Below, piece after piece: positions 5,770 through 6,444 of a stretch of DNA of 6,444 nt. Under the pieces are notes generated by a model. The model was not told the origin of the DNA, did not search any database, and worked only from the letters and a program-made list of their open reading frames with translations. A program made the position numbers and the translations under genes. Each line of letters opens with the position of its first letter. Position 1 is the stretch's first letter. Source of the DNA: Betaproteobacteria bacterium (GTDB lineage: Bacteria > Pseudomonadota > Gammaproteobacteria > Burkholderiales > SG8-39); contig VBDM01000284.1 in assembly GCA_005881355.1 (NCBI GenBank), positions 3,163 through 9,606 on the forward strand. Direction: 5' to 3'.

Positions 5770-6444
5770 TCAGGCAGCCGCAGCAGCTGCGGGCTCTTCC
5801 CGCAGCTTCAAGGCCTCCTCGATGTCCACCGCCACCACGCGCGAAACACCCCGCTCCTGCATGGTCACCCCGATCAGCTGCTGCGCCATTTCCATGGTGA
5901 TCTTGTTGTGACTGATGAACAGGAACTGGGTCTCTCCCGACATTTTCTTGACCAGATCGCAGAAGCGTTCCGTGTTGGCGTCATCGAGCGGCGCGTCCAC
6001 CTCGTCGAGCAGGCAGAACGGCGCCGGATTCAGCTGGAAGAAGGAAAACACCAGGGCGATGGCGGTGAGCGCCTTTTCACCGCCCGAGAGCAAGTGGATG
6101 GTGGTGTTCTTCTTGCCCGGAGGACGCGCCATCACCTGTACGCCGCAATCGAGGATTTCCTCGCCGGTCATGATGAGATTTGCCTCGCCGCCGCCGAAGA
6201 GCGCCGGAAACATCTCCCCGAAATGGCGGTTGACGGTATCGAAAGTGGATTGCAGCAGCGCGCGCGTTTCCCGGTCGATCCTGCGGATGGCGCCTTCCAG
6301 AGTTTCGAGCGCCGCGGCGAGGTCGGCCGCCTGGGCGTCCAGAAACTGCTTGCGCTCCTGGTTCGCCGTCAACTCTTCGAGCGCCGCCATGTTGATGGCG
6401 CCGAGCTCGGCGATGGCATTGGTGAGGCGCGTAATCTCGCCCTG
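5770..6444 (-). CDS. smc: Chromosome segregation protein SMC, C-terminal part (5' end outside window)
   Basis: SMC is the ATPase of the bacterial condensin complex, which compacts and helps segregate the chromosome together with ScpA and ScpB. Only the last 224 codons are present. They hold the end of the coiled coil, ALEELTANQERKQFLDAQ (residues 21-38), preceded by the family's LGAINMAALEE-type joint, and then the C-terminal ATPase head. Its ABC signature is LSGGEK (119-124), the Walker B segment is FCLLDEVDAPLDD (143-155, catalytic Glu148), and the switch His179 is in ISHNK. All head motifs are intact. The protein ends in a run of six alanines after EEP, a low-complexity tail outside the conserved domain. 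The stop lies two bases before the zipA ATG, so the two genes are probably cotranscribed and translationally coupled. Confidence 0.97.
   Translation of the reverse strand, partial: QGEITRLTNAIAELGAINMAALEELTANQERKQFLDAQAADLAAALETLEGAIRRIDRETRALLQSTFDTVNRHFGEMFPALFGGGEANLIMTGEEILDCGVQVMARPPGKKNTTIHLLSGGEKALTAIALVFSFFQLNPAPFCLLDEVDAPLDDANTERFCDLVKKMSGETQFLFISHNKITMEMAQQLIGVTMQERGVSRVVAVDIEEALKLREEPAAAAAA

Noticed and set aside
5770..5790. Six alanine codons at the end of smc, considered as a tag or a repeat-driven artefact.
   Set aside because: The codons are mixed (GCA, GCT, GCG, GCC), the frame ends in a proper stop at the expected distance, and SMC tails vary; it appears to be simple low complexity.
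1..6444. Search for a defence system, mobile element, CRISPR array, tRNA or riboswitch.
   Set aside because: Known core genes fill the whole window with gaps of at most 37 bases; no repeats, transposase motifs or structured RNA could be seen.

Overview
The window is a GC-rich chromosomal segment in which every recognisable gene lies on the minus strand. Read in the direction of transcription (from high to low coordinates) the order is smc (3' part) - zipA (frameshifted) - ligA - galU - hpt - mtnP - def (5' part). The smc-zipA-ligA order and the character of the proteins point to a betaproteobacterium, possibly an uncultured or environmental lineage. The assignment rests on gene order and protein character, not on a phylogenetic marker.

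Region by region: 6444-5770 is the C-terminal head of the chromosome condensin SMC. 5767-4735 is zipA, the membrane-anchored FtsZ tether. Its N-terminal anchor and its FtsZ-binding part lie in different reading frames, so the gene as given is broken by one indel. 4735-2636 is a complete NAD-dependent DNA ligase. 2639-1776 is a complete UTP-glucose-1-phosphate uridylyltransferase. 1738-1193 is a hypoxanthine-guanine phosphoribosyltransferase, and 1187-453 a methylthio-purine nucleoside phosphorylase whose residues favour 6-oxopurines (methylthioinosine). 456-1 is the first 152 residues of a peptide deformylase, with all three metal-site motifs present.

The genes are packed head to tail. Junctions are overlaps or gaps of a few bases (TGATG at zipA/ligA, GTGA at ligA/galU, ATGA at mtnP/def, 2 bases at smc/zipA, 5 bases at hpt/mtnP). 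The only real gap is 37 bases between galU and hpt, which holds a TATACT box and a small GC-rich hairpin. There is no gene-free stretch over 300 bases, and I see no RNA gene, mobile element, CRISPR array or notable DNA repeat.

Functionally the upstream half concerns chromosome maintenance and division (SMC, ZipA, LigA). GalU makes the UDP-glucose used for envelope polysaccharides. Hpt and MtnP form a logical salvage pair: hypoxanthine released from methylthioinosine can be turned into IMP. The window is mostly ordinary core genome. The points worth a second look are the zipA frameshift, which leaves an unbroken frame from zipA into ligA, and the apparent two-domain build of the ZipA cytoplasmic part.
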